Translations under genes and position numbers: made by a program
Shown here: one piece after another, positions 63,253 to 64,000 of the stretch
Numbering within the stretch: the stretch's first letter is position 1
How the letters are laid out: every line of letters starts with the position of its first letter
Source of the DNA: Hymenopus coronatus
Taxonomy: Eukaryota; Arthropoda; Insecta; Mantodea; Hymenopodidae
Direction of reading: 5' to 3'
Length of the DNA stretch: 64,000 nucleotides
NCBI GenBank assembly: GCA_030762935.1
Contig: CM060883.1
Span: 96,236,001 to 96,300,000 of the forward strand
Notes under the pieces: model-generated
What the model saw: only the letters and a program-made list of their open reading frames with translations
Told to the model about the DNA's origin: nothing
Databases searched by the model: none

Positions 63253-64000
63253 GTCTATGTCTTACAGTTCTGTAAAGCTCGTTGAGAGTAGAGAGGTCTT
63301 CAGGATATCCAAGATATACATTTTGTCTATGTCTTACAGTTCTGTAAAACTCATTGAGAGTAGGGAGGTCTTCAGGATACCCAAGATTTTACATTTTGTC
63401 TATGCCTTACAGTTCTGTAAAACTCATTGAGAGTAGAGAGGTCTTCAGGATATCCAAGATATACATTTTTTCTATGTCTTACAGCTATGTAAAACTCATG
63501 GTGAGTAGAGAGGTCTTCAGGATATCCGAAATATACATTTTCTTTATGTGTTACAGTTATGTAAAACTCATTGAGAGTAGAGTGGTCGTCAGGATACCCA
63601 AGATATACATTTTGTCTATGTCTTATATTTCTGTATAACTCATTGAGAGTAGAGAGGTCTTCAGGATACCCAAGATATACATTTTGTCTATGTCTTATAG
63701 TTCTGTAAAACTCATTGATAGTAGAGAGGTCTTCAGGATACCCAAGATATACATTATGTCTATGTCTTATAGTTCTGTAAAACTCATTGAGAGTAGAGAG
63801 GTCTTCAGGATACCCAAGATAATACATTTTGTCTATGTCTTACAGCTAAGTAAAAGTCATTGAGAGTAGAGAGGTCTTCAGGATATCCAAGATATACATT
63901 TTGTCTATATCTTACAGTTCTGTAAAACTCATTGAGAGTAGAGAGGTCTTCAAGATACCCAAGATATACATTTCGTCTATGTCTTACAGTTCTGTAAAGC
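63253..64000 (+). repeat. Right-edge block of the 14.6-15.4 kb / 18.9-19.6 kb type
   Basis: The third D copy does not follow. After AAAGCTCGTTGAG near 63,277 the order is collinear with 18,870-19,617 (offset 44,383) and equally with 14,620-15,364: TTTT-type monomer, ATGGTGAG, TTTCTTTATGTG, GTGGTCGTC, TATTTCTGTATAAC, ATTGATAG, TAAT, GCTAAGTAAAAGTC, ATATCTTACAG. One change is TCTATGCCTTACAG near 63,400. The satellite continues past the window's end. Confidence 0.85.

Larger units (their letters stand above)
1..64000 (+). repeat. 72-bp tandem satellite array filling the whole window
   Basis: The sequence is one continuous head-to-tail array. Each monomer starts AGATATACATTTTGTCTATG, continues through TCTTACAGTTCTGTAAAACT and CATTGAGAGTAGAGAGG, and ends TCTTCAGGATACCCA. 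Every line of the window can be placed on this monomer, always in the same orientation, and I found no unique or foreign sequence. Most units are 72 bp; a recurrent minority are 73 bp and a few are 66, 70 or 71 bp. Consensus composition is 26 G+C of 72 (36%). Long homogeneous arrays of this kind are typical of eukaryotic centromeric, pericentromeric or subtelomeric heterochromatin; that placement is inference. I do not recognise the family. Both array ends lie outside the window, so total array length is unknown. Confidence 0.98.

Noticed and set aside
1..64000. CRISPR array
   Set aside because: The repeats are directly adjacent with no unique spacers, monomers vary along their whole length, and no cas gene is present.
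1..64000. Prokaryotic or plasmid origin of the sequence
   Set aside because: No gene of any kind occurs in 64 kb, and array size and hierarchy fit eukaryotic satellite DNA. An assembly-only artefact is possible for exact copies but does not explain hundreds of diverged monomers.
1..64000. tRNA, rRNA, promoter or terminator signals
   Set aside because: Nothing beyond AT-rich satellite sequence was seen; short TATA-like strings (AGATATACA, ATATATTTTG) belong to the monomer and recur every 72 bp.

Overview
The window is a single eukaryotic-type satellite DNA array from end to end, and I find no gene in it. A 72-bp monomer (36% G+C, no CpG in the consensus) repeats head to tail, always in the same orientation, from base 1 to base 64,000 (roughly 885-890 monomers). 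The window starts and ends inside the array, so no flank is visible. No transposon, tRNA, rRNA, conventional gene or unique sequence interrupts it. An uninterrupted array of this size and hierarchy points to a (peri)centromeric or other heterochromatic block of a eukaryotic chromosome. I do not recognise the satellite and cannot name the species.

Monomers differ by recurrent diagnostic changes: TTCTG/GCTATG/TTATG after TTACA, GATACCC versus GATATCC, and 73-bp forms carrying AGATAATACAT or AGATTTTACAT in place of AGATATACAT. Rarer 66-, 70- and 71-bp forms also occur. These markers act as a barcode that reveals higher-order repeats (HORs) at several scales.

Layout (breakpoints good to about one monomer): 1-1,901 is a fragment collinear with 39,390-41,290. 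1,902-3,627 is a mosaic. 3,628-9,475 (A1) and 9,476-15,251 (A2) are tandem copies of a 5,848-bp, 81-monomer unit, A2 lacking one monomer. 12,573-21,150 (B1), 21,151-29,800 (B2) and 29,801-37,165 (B3) are three copies of an 8,650-bp, 120-monomer unit that overlaps the end of A2 and is assembled from A-type pieces; B3 is truncated and carries a 793-bp (11-monomer) deletion. 37,541-46,783 (C1) and 46,784-52,497 (C2) are copies of a unit about 9.24 kb long, with a 3,538-bp sub-duplication inside. 51,553-57,402 (D1) and 57,403-63,252 (D2) are nearly identical 5,850-bp, 81-monomer units built from 2.1-, 2.5- and 1.3-kb subunits. 63,253-64,000 returns to the block type found at 14.6-15.4 kb and 18.9-19.6 kb.

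The many open frames on both strands are by-products of a 72-bp (3 x 24) period with few stops. They are broken repeatedly by the 73-bp variants and by recurrent in-frame stops, so I call none of them genes. The interest lies in the nested, in-register amplification history, in a 14-bp dyad in every consensus monomer, and in the repeated 145-bp spacing of 73-bp monomers.
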